From positions 186,001 through 250,000 of the forward strand of contig NZ_RSFW01000006.1 in the NCBI RefSeq assembly GCF_003937825.1: a DNA stretch of 64,000 nucleotides, read 5' to 3'. The notes beneath the pieces are model-generated. The model was not told the DNA's origin. It did not search any database and saw nothing but the letters and a program-made list of their open reading frames with translations. Below, in pieces: positions 39,334 through 49,912 of the stretch. This stretch comes from Mesobacillus subterraneus (GTDB lineage Bacteria; Bacillota; Bacilli; Bacillales; Cytobacillaceae). Each line of letters begins with the position of its first letter. The stretch's first letter is position 1. Made by a program: the position numbers and the translations under genes.

Positions 39334-39825
39334 TTAATTCATATTTGGATTAACGGTGTCTCCATGTAATTCTTTTTTCAGCTTATTGAACTGCATATAC
39401 ATGGCGATCCTCCATGGGACGATCATGCCAAATGCAAGAATCCAGAACATTCCGCTTAGCTCGCCGAAATCAATTGTACTGCTTAGCACAAGTTTGGCAA
39501 CGACTCGTACAGCCAACAGACCAAACAGGATGAAGACAAATGCTTTCGACCTTTTCAAATAGATGTCCTCGCCGCGGATTTCGAATTTGGAGGTTTTAAT
39601 CAGAAGGATGGAAAACAGGATTCCTACGATCAATGCCTCAATGATTTGTAAAAAATGTACTCGAAACATTGGGAAAAGGAACATGAGCGCACCTGTGCTC
39701 ATGAAGATAGGCGGTAAAATGATTTTCTTGGCGGATGCTGGTTTCTTGGCGGCTTTCATTCGCATGATTGTCACAAAAATCGCCATGCCGACTGCTCCAA
39801 CAGTTGATGCCAGAACATAGTTCAT
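39334..39825 (-). CDS. ccdC: CcdC/YneJ membrane protein (cytochrome c biogenesis neighbourhood)
   Basis: 163 residues, five hydrophobic segments (about 3-19, 39-56, 60-77, 93-113, 124-141). FEIRGEDIYLKRSKAFVFIL and MIVPWRIAMYMQFNKLKKEL are typical of CcdC. In B. subtilis ccdC follows ccdA and yneI; CcdC is linked with cytochrome c maturation although its mutant phenotype is mild. The same order is kept here (ccdA, yneI, ccdC on the minus strand). Confidence 0.82.
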   Translation of the reverse strand: MNYVLASTVGAVGMAIFVTIMRMKAAKKPASAKKIILPPIFMSTGALMFLFPMFRVHFLQIIEALIVGILFSILLIKTSKFEIRGEDIYLKRSKAFVFILFGLLAVRVVAKLVLSSTIDFGELSGMFWILAFGMIVPWRIAMYMQFNKLKKELHGDTVNPNMN

Positions 39826-39876
39826 TTCTTTTTCATCCCTTATTTTAGATTTCCACTACCATTATAATTAAAACGA

Positions 39877-39905
39877 GCCATTTAAGATAGACTTAAATGG
39901 CGTTT
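39877..39905 (-). terminator. Terminator downstream of yneI
   Basis: GCCATTTAAG / CTTAAATGGC arms around TCTAT; on the minus strand TCGTTTT follows, on the plus strand GTTTTT. Confidence 0.75.
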
Positions 39906-39934
39906 TTCATCTTGGTTTATAGCTTCTGTAAATT

Positions 39935-40294
39935 TTATCTCAACACTCTTGATACGGAATCGACTACTTGCGAGTCATCAAAAGGTTTGACAATGAAGTC
40001 CTTTGCGCCCGCTTCTATTGCGTCCACGACCATCTTCTGCTGGCCCATAGCCGAGCACATGATGATTTTTGCATCCTTGAAATCCTTTTTGATTTCCTTT
40101 ACGGCATCCAGACCGCTCATTTCTGGCATTGTGATGTCCATTGTCACTAAATCGGGTTTCAATTCGCGATACAGCTCGACTGCCTCACGTCCGTTTTCAG
40201 CTTCCCCTACGATTTCGTGATTCGCTTTCTTCAGAATATTGGTTAAGGTGATCCTCATAAATTTTGCGTCGTCCACTATCAAAATTCTGGCCAT
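39935..40294 (-). CDS. yneI: CheY-like response regulator (YneI/CcdB)
   Basis: 119 residues, a lone receiver domain. Phospho-acceptor D53 (VTMDITMPE), acidic pair DD near residue 8-9, Ser/Thr in MCSAMG and Lys in IVKPF (K103) are all intact. It sits between ccdA and ccdC as yneI does in B. subtilis, where no firm role is known. It closely resembles chemotactic CheY, so motility is possible. GGGGAGG precedes the ATG at 40292-40294. Confidence 0.8.
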   Translation of the reverse strand: MARILIVDDAKFMRITLTNILKKANHEIVGEAENGREAVELYRELKPDLVTMDITMPEMSGLDAVKEIKKDFKDAKIIMCSAMGQQKMVVDAIEAGAKDFIVKPFDDSQVVDSVSRVLR

Positions 40295-40456
40295 CGCTGT
40301 ATCCTCCCCGACAATCACAAACAAGTATAAATTTGTTAATTTTTCCCCTATATTACAATATAACTATATTTCTATTATATTTTCAATGTTAAGACACCGA
40401 CAAAATTCTCATTTCTTAAAATAATCCTCGTATATGACTTTGTATCCTTATAAGCT

Positions 40457-41164
40457 TTAAAATCCTGTAAAGTCTCCGAAGAAAATGGATAAAATGGAAA
40501 TCAGCTTGGTCATCCAGTCAAAGAACAGCATGATTCCGACGACAATCATGATATAGCCGCCTGCCTTGACAATTTTGACATTATGCTTGCGAATCCACTG
40601 CATTCTCCCGATAAAGAAAGAAAGGATGAAGAACGGGATGGCAAAGCCCAGTGTATAGGCGATCATATACAGCATTCCTGATCCTGGATTGGAGCTTGCC
40701 AGAAGGATAACGGATGCGAGGATCGGCCCAGTACATGGTGTCCAGCCGGCTGCGAAGGCCATTCCGATTAAAGACGACCCAAAGTATCCGGATGGACGGT
40801 TTTTAAACTCAATTTTCCTGTCTTTCATCAGGAATTCAGGCTTGAAGAAACCGATGACCACCAATCCGAATGCTACGATGAAAATGGCTCCGAGCTGACG
40901 GATTAAGTCCTGGTACTGGATAAAAAATTGGCCGACGAATGATGTGCCAAAGCCAATCGCAATGAAAATGACCGAAAAGCCGAGCAAGAAGAAAAGGGTG
41001 TGCAACAGGCTCCTTCGTTGCAGCATGGCATTCTCACTCTTCAACTCCCCGACGGACATCCCTGTAATATAGGAAAGGAATGCCGGGTAGAGCGGCAGGC
41101 AGCATGGTGAGATAAAGCTGAGGAACCCCGCTCCTAACGCTAGAAAAATATTTACATCTGTCAT
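40457..41164 (-). CDS. ccdA: Cytochrome c biogenesis protein CcdA
   Basis: 235 residues with six hydrophobic segments. The redox-active cysteines are placed in [11 protein letters not shown] (TM1) and [12 protein letters not shown] (TM4), the DsbD/CcdA pattern. CcdA carries reducing equivalents from cytosolic thioredoxin across the membrane for cytochrome c heme ligation and, in Bacilli, for endospore maturation. GGAGTGGGAATC precedes the ATG at 41162-41164. A divergent Spo0E-like gene shares the upstream region. Confidence 0.93.
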   Translation of the reverse strand: MTDVNIFLALGAGFLSFISPCCLPLYPAFLSYITGMSVGELKSENAMLQRRSLLHTLFFLLGFSVIFIAIGFGTSFVGQFFIQYQDLIRQLGAIFIVAFGLVVIGFFKPEFLMKDRKIEFKNRPSGYFGSSLIGMAFAAGWTPCTGPILASVILLASSNPGSGMLYMIAYTLGFAIPFFILSFFIGRMQWIRKHNVKIVKAGGYIMIVVGIMLFFDWMTKLISILSIFFGDFTGF

Positions 41165-41455
41165 GATTCCCACTCCAGTTCGTATTCGATAGTCCCATTC
41201 TAACAAACCTGATCTCTTTATTTAATATATAAGCTGTGAACAATTTATTAATTCTGTAGAAATGATGTTTAAGTTATAAAATACAGGGTAATATACTTTG
41301 GTGTATTATTTTTACAGGAAAATTTTTTACAAATGTTTCTTTTGAAATTTGTCAGTAAATGCTATATACTAATATAGCACTTGAAATAATTTCTAGATTT
41401 ATAACCATTTTACATAAATGCAGGTTAATAGATTTCAAGAGAAAGGATTTTCACA

Positions 41456-41626
41456 TTGTCTAAAGAGCAGCTGATTACCCTTATCGAAAAAAAGCGGGAG
41501 GAATTGATCCAAATTGCTTCCAAGAATGGCCTGAGCTCAACGATTGCGATTCATTATAGTCAGGAGCTCGATGAACTATTAAATGAATACAACCGGGAAT
41601 ACATAAAAAAGGTCCCAGCCCACTAA
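41456..41626 (+). CDS. Spo0E-like aspartyl-phosphate phosphatase (56 aa, TTG start)
   Basis: A TTG at 41456 with GAAAGGATTTTCACA upstream starts MSKEQLITLIEKKREELIQI, then SQELDELLNEYN, the SxxLD signature of the Spo0E family. Two helices form a hairpin that removes phosphate from Spo0A-P or related receivers. Its place next to ccdA corresponds to ynzD in B. subtilis. A terminator follows at once. Confidence 0.82.
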   Translation: MSKEQLITLIEKKREELIQIASKNGLSSTIAIHYSQELDELLNEYNREYIKKVPAH

Positions 41627-41670
41627 AAAACAGCTAAACGCATCTAAGCGTTGTAGCTGTTTTTATTTTT
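41627..41670. terminator. Bidirectional terminator
   Basis: AACAGCTA-ACGC / GCGT-TAGCTGTT stem and T run TTTTTATTTTT on the plus side, between convergent spo0E-like and ABC-exporter genes. Confidence 0.8.
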
Positions 41671-41674
41671 GCTT

Positions 41675-43468
41675 TTAACCAACCACATCCTCAAGCCGCT
41701 CAACTGTCCCATTCTGGAGCAGGTACATTTTGTGGTACAGGCCCTGCTGCGCAAGAAGCTCCTGATGTGTACCCCGTTCGATAATTTCACCATGATGCAA
41801 AACGATGATCTGATCGGCATCCTGGATGGTCGACAACCGGTGGGCAATGGCGATGGTCGTCCTGCCCTTCCGCATTTTGGCCAGTGCTGTCTGGATGGCT
41901 TCTTCCGTTTCCGTATCTATATTCGCAGTTGCTTCATCAAGGACAAGAATCTTCGGATTTGCAGCGATGGTTCTCGCAAATGCAATCAGCTGCCTTTGTC
42001 CGCTTGAAAAAGTCGAACCTCGTTCTGTCACCTTCTGGGCATATCCGTCCTCCAGTTTATCGATGAAAGAATCTGCCTGGACAAATTCAGCCGCCTTCTT
42101 GATATCCTCATCTGTCAAGCTGGTGTTATGCAGCCGGATATTATCGCCGACTGTCCCATAGAACAGGAATGGATCCTGAAGGACAAGCCCCATTTTATCA
42201 CGCAACTCTTTTGCAGGATAATTTTTGATCGATTGGTCATCAATCAGGATTTCACCGCGTTCGAATTCATAGAAACGCATCAGCAAATTGATGATTGAGC
42301 TCTTTCCGCTTCCTGTGTGGCCGACAAACGCGAGAGTCTCCCCAGGTTTCACGGTAAAGCTGATATTCTTTAACACATCTCTTTTTCCATCATATGAAAA
42401 GCTGACATCCTTAAATTCGATTTTTCCTTCACTGATTTCTTTCTGTTCCGTTCCTGATTGGCCTGGTGCAATTTCTTCCTCATCTAGCAATTTAAACACT
42501 CGTGACGCTGCGACGATTGCCTGCTGATACATGGAAAGGCGCATCATCATATTGTTCACCGGCTCGAAAAAACGGTCCAGATAGTTGATGAACGCATACA
42601 GCACACCAATTTCTATTGGACTGTCGAAAGAGGTGATTCCAAAGAAGCTTAATACGATAATCAATGCAAGAACATAAACCAGGTCAACGGCCGGGCGCAG
42701 CAGCAATCCGTCCGCCTTGATATTCCTCATTCCAGCTTCATAATGCTTATCATTGATAGCTCCGAATTCACTTTTCAGCCTCTCTTCCTGGCGGAACATC
42801 TGGATGATCGCCATCCCCTGGATCGATTCGCTTAGCTTTGCGTTCAACTGGCTCAGGCGCTCGCGCAAATCCTGATAAAACTTCGAACTCAGCTTACGAT
42901 ACAAGCTCATGATGAAGACAATCAGCGGCAAAATCAGCATCGTGAACAATGCGAGCTTGACATTCAGGATAAACATGGCCACGAAAATCCCGAACAATAA
43001 GAAGCCACTCTGGATGAAGGTCGCAATGACACTGACGAACATATCCTTTAAGGCCTCGGTATCATTCGTTACTCTCGAAACCAAAGACCCGGCTGGCGTT
43101 TTATCGAAGAATCTCAGTCCAAGCTGTTGAACTTTCGTAAAAACATCGATCCGCATTTGCTGGATGATCTTTAGCGCGATCTCTTGAAACTTCAGCAGCT
43201 GAAAGTAAGATACCAGCACATTGAGGATGTGGATACCGATATAGGCGGACCCTAACATCAGCAGAGGTGTAAATGGCAGGTTGCCCTGGCTCAGATAATC
43301 ATCAATGAAGATCTTCACCAAAATCGGTCCGAGCACGTCGCCAATCGTTGCGACCATCAGGAGACCAAATGCGGCAAAGATCATTTTCATGTGCGGCTTA
43401 GCATAAGCTAGAAGCCGGAACAGCACGGAACGCTGCTCTTTCGCGTTTAATACTGGCGTTTTTTCCAT
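41675..43468 (-). CDS. ABC exporter subunit, BmrD/YheH-like half of a heterodimer
   Basis: 597 residues: six membrane helices then an ATPase. Walker A GHTGSGKSS, Walker B ILVLDEATANID with catalytic Glu, and a nonstandard signature FSSGQRQ. The catalytic Glu with degenerate signature is the reverse of its partner gene, as in asymmetric heterodimeric multidrug exporters (BmrCD of B. subtilis). It starts 3 bases after the partner's stop, and the pair is one operon. Substrates are probably amphipathic drugs; inference from family. Confidence 0.82.
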   Translation of the reverse strand: MEKTPVLNAKEQRSVLFRLLAYAKPHMKMIFAAFGLLMVATIGDVLGPILVKIFIDDYLSQGNLPFTPLLMLGSAYIGIHILNVLVSYFQLLKFQEIALKIIQQMRIDVFTKVQQLGLRFFDKTPAGSLVSRVTNDTEALKDMFVSVIATFIQSGFLLFGIFVAMFILNVKLALFTMLILPLIVFIMSLYRKLSSKFYQDLRERLSQLNAKLSESIQGMAIIQMFRQEERLKSEFGAINDKHYEAGMRNIKADGLLLRPAVDLVYVLALIIVLSFFGITSFDSPIEIGVLYAFINYLDRFFEPVNNMMMRLSMYQQAIVAASRVFKLLDEEEIAPGQSGTEQKEISEGKIEFKDVSFSYDGKRDVLKNISFTVKPGETLAFVGHTGSGKSSIINLLMRFYEFERGEILIDDQSIKNYPAKELRDKMGLVLQDPFLFYGTVGDNIRLHNTSLTDEDIKKAAEFVQADSFIDKLEDGYAQKVTERGSTFSSGQRQLIAFARTIAANPKILVLDEATANIDTETEEAIQTALAKMRKGRTTIAIAHRLSTIQDADQIIVLHHGEIIERGTHQELLAQQGLYHKMYLLQNGTVERLEDVVG

Positions 43469-43471
43469 TGG

Positions 43472-45220
43472 TCACCCTCCCTGCTCGACAAGTTCTTCAA
43501 GCTGCTGCCTCAAATACATATCTTTATACCAGCCATCATGCTCCATCAACTGGTCGTGTGTGCCGCGTTCAGCGATGCGACCACCTTCAAGGACCAGGAT
43601 CAGATCAGCATGATGGATCGCACTCAGGCGGTGAGCAGTGATGATTGTTGTCTTATCTCTTCTGTTTTCTTTTAATGCCGATAAAATCTGCTCTTCTGTC
43701 TTCGCATCTACTGCTGACAATGAATCATCGAGAATCAGGATTTCAGGATTCATCACCAGTGCACGGGCAATCGAGATTCGCTGTTTCTGCCCTCCGGATA
43801 ATGAAACCCCACGTTCGCCAACGACCGTTCCATAACCATCGCTGAATTCAAGAATGTCATCATGAATGTTTGCCACTTTTGCTGCAGTAAAGATGATTTC
43901 GTCGTCAACTGCCGGATTCGCGAAGGCAATATTCTCTTTTACCGTTGCGGAAAAAAGAAAATGGTCCTGGGGAACATAGCCAATTGCTTCTCTTAAGCGG
44001 TCCATCTTATAATCCTGAATGTTCCGGCCGCCAATACTGATACTTCCATCTGAAAGGTCGAATTCCCTGATCAACAGTTTGAGCAAAGTCGTTTTACCGG
44101 CACCTGTTTTTCCTACAATGCCCAGCGTCTGCCCTTTTCCCAGCTCAAACTTCAAATCCTTCACGATTGGTTCCGAGTCGTTAGGATAGGTAAATGAACG
44201 GATCTCATAGGCAATGCTGCCTTCGGGTACGATATCAAGTGCATCCGGCTTATCCTGGATATCGATTTTTTCATCGAGCAATGCAGCTACACGGTCATAA
44301 GAAGCCCTGCCCCGTTCCACAATATTGAAAAACCAGCCAAAAGCAAGCATCGGCCAAATCAACAGGCCAAGATAGGACGTAAAGGAAACGAGCTGGCCGA
44401 TTGACAGTTCTCCATTCAGTACATATCTGGAACCAAAAGCAATCGATAAGAAAAAGGAGATGCCGACGATGATTGAAATGGTTGGATCAAATAAAGCATC
44501 TACCTTAGCTACCGATATATTCTTATTTACTACATCCTCAGACTGTTTGCGGAAGTCTTCTATATCTTCTTTTTCCTGACCAAAGGTTTTAATCACTTTG
44601 ATTCCGGTGATGCTTTCCTGTGTTTTATCATTCAAGCTTGAAAAAGCCTCCTGGGCCTTATGGAACCTTTTATGAAGCATGGTACCATACCAGCTAGTCA
44701 GCAACGCCATCAGCGGCATCGGTATCAGTGCGATCAGCGTCAGCTTCCAGCTGATTGTCGCTGCCATGGCGATGATGACAAATCCACCCGTTGAAACAGA
44801 ATCGACAAACGTAAGAACACCTGCACCAGCTGTCTGCTGGATTGCCGAAAGATCATTCGTGGCGTGCGCCATCAAATCGCCCGTTCTCCTTTTCTGGTAA
44901 AAGGATTGCGACATGCTTGTGAAATGATCATACAGCCGGCTCCTCAACAGACGAGCCAATTTTACAGCCGACCCAAAAATCATGATTCGCCAGTAATAAC
45001 GGAGGGAATACATCGCCAACCCTGAAGCAGCCAGTACAAACATCCATGTACCCAGCTTCCCTGCCGTAAGTGTACCTTCCGTTATTTCATCAACAATAAT
45101 GCCGATGACCCGCGGCGGCACAAGCTGGAGCAGCGCGACAAACAGCAGCAGGATGATTCCTGATATATACGCTTTTTTCTCCGCTTTAAAATACCACATC
45201 AAATCTTTGAATACGCTCAT
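43472..45220 (-). CDS. ABC exporter subunit, BmrC/YheI-like half of a heterodimer
   Basis: 582 residues: six membrane helices, then an ATPase with Walker A GKTGAGKTT, a good signature LSGGQKQR, and Walker B ILILDDS in which the catalytic Glu is replaced by Asp. That is the degenerate-site pattern of BmrC/YheI, the partner of the downstream BmrD-like subunit. GGGGGATATACAT precedes the ATG at 45218-45220. I see no obvious BmrB-type leader ORF in the roughly 130 bases upstream. Confidence 0.83.
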   Translation of the reverse strand: MSVFKDLMWYFKAEKKAYISGIILLLFVALLQLVPPRVIGIIVDEITEGTLTAGKLGTWMFVLAASGLAMYSLRYYWRIMIFGSAVKLARLLRSRLYDHFTSMSQSFYQKRRTGDLMAHATNDLSAIQQTAGAGVLTFVDSVSTGGFVIIAMAATISWKLTLIALIPMPLMALLTSWYGTMLHKRFHKAQEAFSSLNDKTQESITGIKVIKTFGQEKEDIEDFRKQSEDVVNKNISVAKVDALFDPTISIIVGISFFLSIAFGSRYVLNGELSIGQLVSFTSYLGLLIWPMLAFGWFFNIVERGRASYDRVAALLDEKIDIQDKPDALDIVPEGSIAYEIRSFTYPNDSEPIVKDLKFELGKGQTLGIVGKTGAGKTTLLKLLIREFDLSDGSISIGGRNIQDYKMDRLREAIGYVPQDHFLFSATVKENIAFANPAVDDEIIFTAAKVANIHDDILEFSDGYGTVVGERGVSLSGGQKQRISIARALVMNPEILILDDSLSAVDAKTEEQILSALKENRRDKTTIITAHRLSAIHHADLILVLEGGRIAERGTHDQLMEHDGWYKDMYLRQQLEELVEQGG

Positions 45221-45353
45221 ATGTATATCCCCCAAACCCCTCAAATGCTTAAATAGTTTAACAAATATTTGTAAAATGGGGAAGATTTTTTATCTTCTAC
45301 TCAAATAAGATTTGGTCTTTCATGGTCTCCCATATAAGAATTTTTCCCATAAG

Positions 45354-45379
45354 AAAAAGGGCATTAGCGCCCTTTTTTC
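45354..45379 (-). terminator. Terminator of the mcc operon
   Basis: AAAAAGGGC / GCCCTTTTTT stem around ATTAGC, 7 bases from the mccB stop. Confidence 0.82.
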
Positions 45380-45385
45380 AAATTC

Positions 45386-46519
<1,134 letters not shown>

Positions 46520-47443
46520 TTAGATACCCCCGTTATAAATTTTTTTGCTTAAATATCGCTCGCTTCCATCCGGAAAAACTGTAACTATATTTGTTCCGGA
46601 TGAGGCTTTCCTGGCTTCGATCAATGCAGCATGCAAGACAGCACCGGATGAACTGGCCGCAAGGATTCCCTCCCTGGAAGCCAGCTGTTTCACCCGTTCG
46701 AATGCGTCTTCATCTGAGATGGTATGGATTTCGTCGAAGTAAGCCCTATCCATATAGCCTGGCAGAAATTCCATGCCAATGCCTTCTGTTTTGTGCGGAC
46801 CTGACTGGCCGCCGTTAAGAATCGATCCTTCTGGTTCTACAATCACAGTCTTTACATCTGGATTTTTCTCTTTTAAGTACCTTGCTGTTCCCATGAAGGT
46901 ACCACCTGTACCTGCTCCTGCTAAGAATATATCAATCTCTCCATCCAGATCTGCCCAAATCTCCGGACCCAGTGTTTTATAGTAGGTTTCGGGATTCGCC
47001 GGGTTGGAGAATTGCGAAGGCGAGTAGGAGCCAGGAATTTCCTTTAACAACTGTTCCGTTTTGCGGATTGCTCCTTCCATTCCTTGTGAAGTAGGAGTAT
47101 GGATGATGTTTGCCCCAAGTGCCTTCATGATCGCCTGTTTTTCCAGACTGAACTTCTCCGGGACCACAAATATCACGTTAATTCCTTTATTGATTGCTGC
47201 CAGCGCCAATCCAATCCCAGTGTTGCCAGCAGTTGGTTCGATCAAAGTCCCTCCATGAGCTAATTTGCCTGTCTGGAATGCCTCATTGATCAATTCCATT
47301 CCCAGCCGGTCTTTAATGCTTCCCCCAGGGTTGAGGTATTCCAATTTGGCAAACAAACGGACATTTTCGGGCAAATCGAATTGTGTCAACTCTATCATCG
47401 GTGTATGTCCGATCAGTTCATGGATGCTTCGATAAACCGTCAT
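46520..47443 (-). CDS. mccA: Cystathionine beta-synthase-like enzyme (MccA)
   Basis: 307 residues of the PLP-dependent cysteine-synthase family; the PLP Lys is in NPGGSIKDRLGM (about K44), phosphate-binding loop GGTGGTFMG-like AGTGGT, and PTAGNTG. MccA makes cystathionine from O-acetylserine and homocysteine. It lies between luxS and mccB, so the operon converts S-adenosylhomocysteine to cysteine. Confidence 0.9.
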   Translation of the reverse strand: MTVYRSIHELIGHTPMIELTQFDLPENVRLFAKLEYLNPGGSIKDRLGMELINEAFQTGKLAHGGTLIEPTAGNTGIGLALAAINKGINVIFVVPEKFSLEKQAIMKALGANIIHTPTSQGMEGAIRKTEQLLKEIPGSYSPSQFSNPANPETYYKTLGPEIWADLDGEIDIFLAGAGTGGTFMGTARYLKEKNPDVKTVIVEPEGSILNGGQSGPHKTEGIGMEFLPGYMDRAYFDEIHTISDEDAFERVKQLASREGILAASSSGAVLHAALIEARKASSGTNIVTVFPDGSERYLSKKIYNGGI

Positions 47444-47455
47444 TTCACTCTCTCC

Positions 47456-47923
47456 TTATTCTGCAAATACCTGGCGCCACTCATCTTTCTTCTCAAGCAT
47501 CTTAGCAGCGATCTCCTTGGCTCCCTCGAGACTGTGGCTCGCTGCCCATCCGCATTGAATTTCATTGCAGGCAGGGACTTCGTCTGCAGCCAGTACATCA
47601 TTCAAGGTTTCTTCCAGAACCTCGAGAATGTTATCATAATCATCATGATTGATTACCGATAAATAAAAGCCAGTTTGGCATCCCATTGGACTGATATCGA
47701 CGACTGTGTCGTGATGATTGCGGATATTCTCTGCCATCAGGTGTTCCAAAGAGTGGAGACCTGGCATTTCCATATGTTCCTGATTCGGCTGGCAAAAACG
47801 GAGATCATACTTATGTATGACATCGCCGTTTGCACCCTTTGTGGTACCTGCCAAACGGACATATGGCGCGACAACCTTTGTATGATCCAAATTAAAGCTT
47901 TCAACATTCATTTTCTTGACCAT
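47456..47923 (-). CDS. luxS: S-ribosylhomocysteine lyase LuxS
   Basis: 155 residues. The metal site is HSLEH (H57, H61) with a Cys in NEIQCGW (C124); the catalytic Cys is in MGCQTGF (C82). LuxS splits S-ribosylhomocysteine to homocysteine and DPD, the precursor of autoinducer 2. Its start overlaps the mtnN stop (TAATG). In B. subtilis luxS is elsewhere; here it is inside the mtnN-mcc operon, between the enzyme that makes its substrate and those using its product. Confidence 0.9.
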   Translation of the reverse strand: MVKKMNVESFNLDHTKVVAPYVRLAGTTKGANGDVIHKYDLRFCQPNQEHMEMPGLHSLEHLMAENIRNHHDTVVDISPMGCQTGFYLSVINHDDYDNILEVLEETLNDVLAADEVPACNEIQCGWAASHSLEGAKEIAAKMLEKKDEWRQVFAE

Positions 47924-48621
47924 TATTTCTTCAGCTCCTCTAACATTAGTAAAATCAATTCTGCGGAATTTTTAGCGGCCGTAACAAGGTATTGGTCGAA
48001 TGATATATTCGAGTCCTTTCCGGCGATATCGGATAGCGACCTGATAATCACAAAAGGAATGGCAAACTGGTGTGCCACCTGCGCGATTGCAGCAGCTTCC
48101 ATTTCTGCCGCGTATAGATCCGGCAGCTTTGAACGGATGAAGTCTACCCTTGCAGGATCATTCATGAACGAATCCCCTGAAGCAATCAAGCCCTTCATGA
48201 CCTTGATGTCCTTGATCTGCTCTGCGCTTTTAACTGCGACATCGACCAGATTTTCATCCGGTGCGAAATATGCCGGCATTCTTGGGACCTGCCCGTATTC
48301 GTATCCAAAAATGGTCACATCCACGTCATGATGCCTAACCTCTGTTGAAATCACAACATCGCCCACATTCAGCTCCTCGTGGAACCCACCTGCAGACCCT
48401 GTATTGATGATAAAATCTGGCTGATATTCTTGAACCATAATTGCCGTCCCCATGGCTGCGTTCACTTTGCCGATTCCTGACTTCAGCAATACAACCTCAA
48501 GGCCATCAATTTTCCCAAGGTAAAAATCACTTCCTGCCAGATTGGTATCTTCCCTGTCCTGAAGTTTGCTGCGAAGCAGCTCCACTTCTTCATCCATTGC
48601 CCCGATAATTCCAACTCTCAT
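47923..48621 (-). CDS. mtnN: 5'-methylthioadenosine / S-adenosylhomocysteine nucleosidase
   Basis: 232 residues. Nucleoside phosphorylase fold with [13 protein letters not shown] at the start, INTGSAGGF, and [12 protein letters not shown], the conserved Pfs/MtnN blocks including catalytic Glu and Asp (LSDIAG). It depurinates S-adenosylhomocysteine and methylthioadenosine. Second gene of yrrT-mtnN-luxS-mccA-mccB. Confidence 0.92.
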   Translation of the reverse strand: MRVGIIGAMDEEVELLRSKLQDREDTNLAGSDFYLGKIDGLEVVLLKSGIGKVNAAMGTAIMVQEYQPDFIINTGSAGGFHEELNVGDVVISTEVRHHDVDVTIFGYEYGQVPRMPAYFAPDENLVDVAVKSAEQIKDIKVMKGLIASGDSFMNDPARVDFIRSKLPDLYAAEMEAAAIAQVAHQFAIPFVIIRSLSDIAGKDSNISFDQYLVTAAKNSAELILLMLEELKK

Positions 48622-48645
48622 AGCTACGACTCTCCTAAACTATCG

Positions 48646-49293
48646 TTATTTTTTGCTTCCTTTCACGGCTTCCATCAGCCAAACATAGGTATTTAACTTC
48701 TGGAACTCGACAAGGAAACCATTTTGCCGAAAGATCTCCTCCAAGACTTCAAGGGTTGTATAATACTCTCTCTGCAGATCCTCAAGGAGGTTTTCATATC
48801 CATGTTCCTTTACAAGTCTATGTCTTTCTTTGCGGTCATCTTCATTCAAATAAGCCGTATCTGCAAATACAATTTTTCCGCCATCTTCTAATAAATCAGC
48901 ATACCGTTTTACCGCCGTGTCCTTTTCGGTATCCGTCAGATGGTGAAAAGCATATGTGCTGACAATTGAATCCACTTTTTCAGGCAGCTCAGGAAATTCA
49001 ATAAAATCTCCATCATATAAAGAAAGATTCATGAAGCGCGCTTTTGTTTTCTCCCTCATGATTTTGGAAGGCTCGACTCCATATACTTTCCTGCCAAGCG
49101 CAATCAATTTCTCCGTGAGATTTCCAGTACCGACGCCAAACTCAAGCACGATACCCTCCGACTTACTTGCCACCACGTCTAATATTTTATCATAATCTTC
49201 AAAAACTTCTTTATACTCAGCATCGTTACCTGAGACGGTTTCGTCATAAAACTCTGCCCAATCATCAAACAAAGGGATGAATTCCCTGCCCAT
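48646..49293 (-). CDS. yrrT: YrrT-type class I methyltransferase
   Basis: 215 residues. Motif I VLEFGVGTGNLTEKLIALG (about 48-66), YDGDFIEFP, and VDSIVSTYAFHHLTDTEKD. It is the first gene of the sulfur-recycling operon, the same position as yrrT in B. subtilis, which supports the name. The acceptor is unknown. GGAGTGAAAAAA precedes the ATG at 49291-49293; the frame continues upstream without a site. A sequence TATAGGAATTATAAAAT about 35 bases upstream resembles the CymR box region of such operons, low certainty. Confidence 0.82.
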   Translation of the reverse strand: MGREFIPLFDDWAEFYDETVSGNDAEYKEVFEDYDKILDVVASKSEGIVLEFGVGTGNLTEKLIALGRKVYGVEPSKIMREKTKARFMNLSLYDGDFIEFPELPEKVDSIVSTYAFHHLTDTEKDTAVKRYADLLEDGGKIVFADTAYLNEDDRKERHRLVKEHGYENLLEDLQREYYTTLEVLEEIFRQNGFLVEFQKLNTYVWLMEAVKGSKK

Positions 49294-49485
49294 TTTTTTC
49301 ACTCCGTTTTTATATTTTATAATTCCTATAAGTATACTATGAATTAAAACGTTATAGGTCACATATTAGCATACGAAGATTCTGAAATCAATTTATAATT
49401 TCCGGAAAAGAATCCCTTCAACTGAAGAAAACAACAAGCTGGTAGTGTATACTTAATTTAATCATGAATTTTTCAGGGGGAAAAC

Positions 49486-49842
49486 ATGGGTAAGAGAATT
49501 CTGGTTGCTGAGGATGAAGTACGAATCAGCCATTTATTAAAAATGTATCTGGAAAGAGAAACATATACAGTTGAATTGGTTGCTGACGGAGAACTGGCAT
49601 TAAAGAAAGCTCTATCGGAATCATTCGACCTCATCATCCTGGATATATTAATGCCAGGTAGAGATGGCTTTTCTGTTTTAGAGGAAGTAAGAAAAACGAA
49701 AACCACTCCCGTCATCATGCTTTCTGCCAAAGGTGAGTCTCAGGATTTGAAACGAGGAGAAGAGTTAGGAGCGAACGAATACATCCTGAAACCGTTCAGT
49801 CCTCGGGATGTCGTCACAAAAATAAACGCACTGCTAAGCTAA
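49486..49842 (+). CDS. Stand-alone response-regulator receiver domain
   Basis: 118 residues, a receiver domain of the OmpR type: acidic pair in VAEDEVR, phospho-acceptor Asp in LIILDILMPG, Ser in MLSAKG, Lys in ILKPF. No DNA-binding domain follows: the frame ends after the linker-like NALLS and a terminator is 7 bases on. Likely a true single-domain regulator or an ancestrally truncated OmpR protein. GGGGGA precedes the ATG. Confidence 0.82.
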   Translation: MGKRILVAEDEVRISHLLKMYLERETYTVELVADGELALKKALSESFDLIILDILMPGRDGFSVLEEVRKTKTTPVIMLSAKGESQDLKRGEELGANEYILKPFSPRDVVTKINALLS

Positions 49843-49848
49843 GAAATG

Positions 49849-49876
49849 CAAAGCCCTCCATCCACGGAGGGCTCTT
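49849..49876 (+). terminator. Terminator of the receiver gene
   Basis: GCCCTCC / GGAGGGC around ATCCAC (49853-49872), with a short T run. Confidence 0.7.
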
Positions 49877-49912
49877 CAAATTAATTATGTAATACGTCGA
49901 GCTGCTTACTAT

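Noticed and set aside
49486-49842. Frameshifted OmpR regulator
   Set aside because: No wHTH sequence in any frame downstream; terminator 7 bases after the stop.
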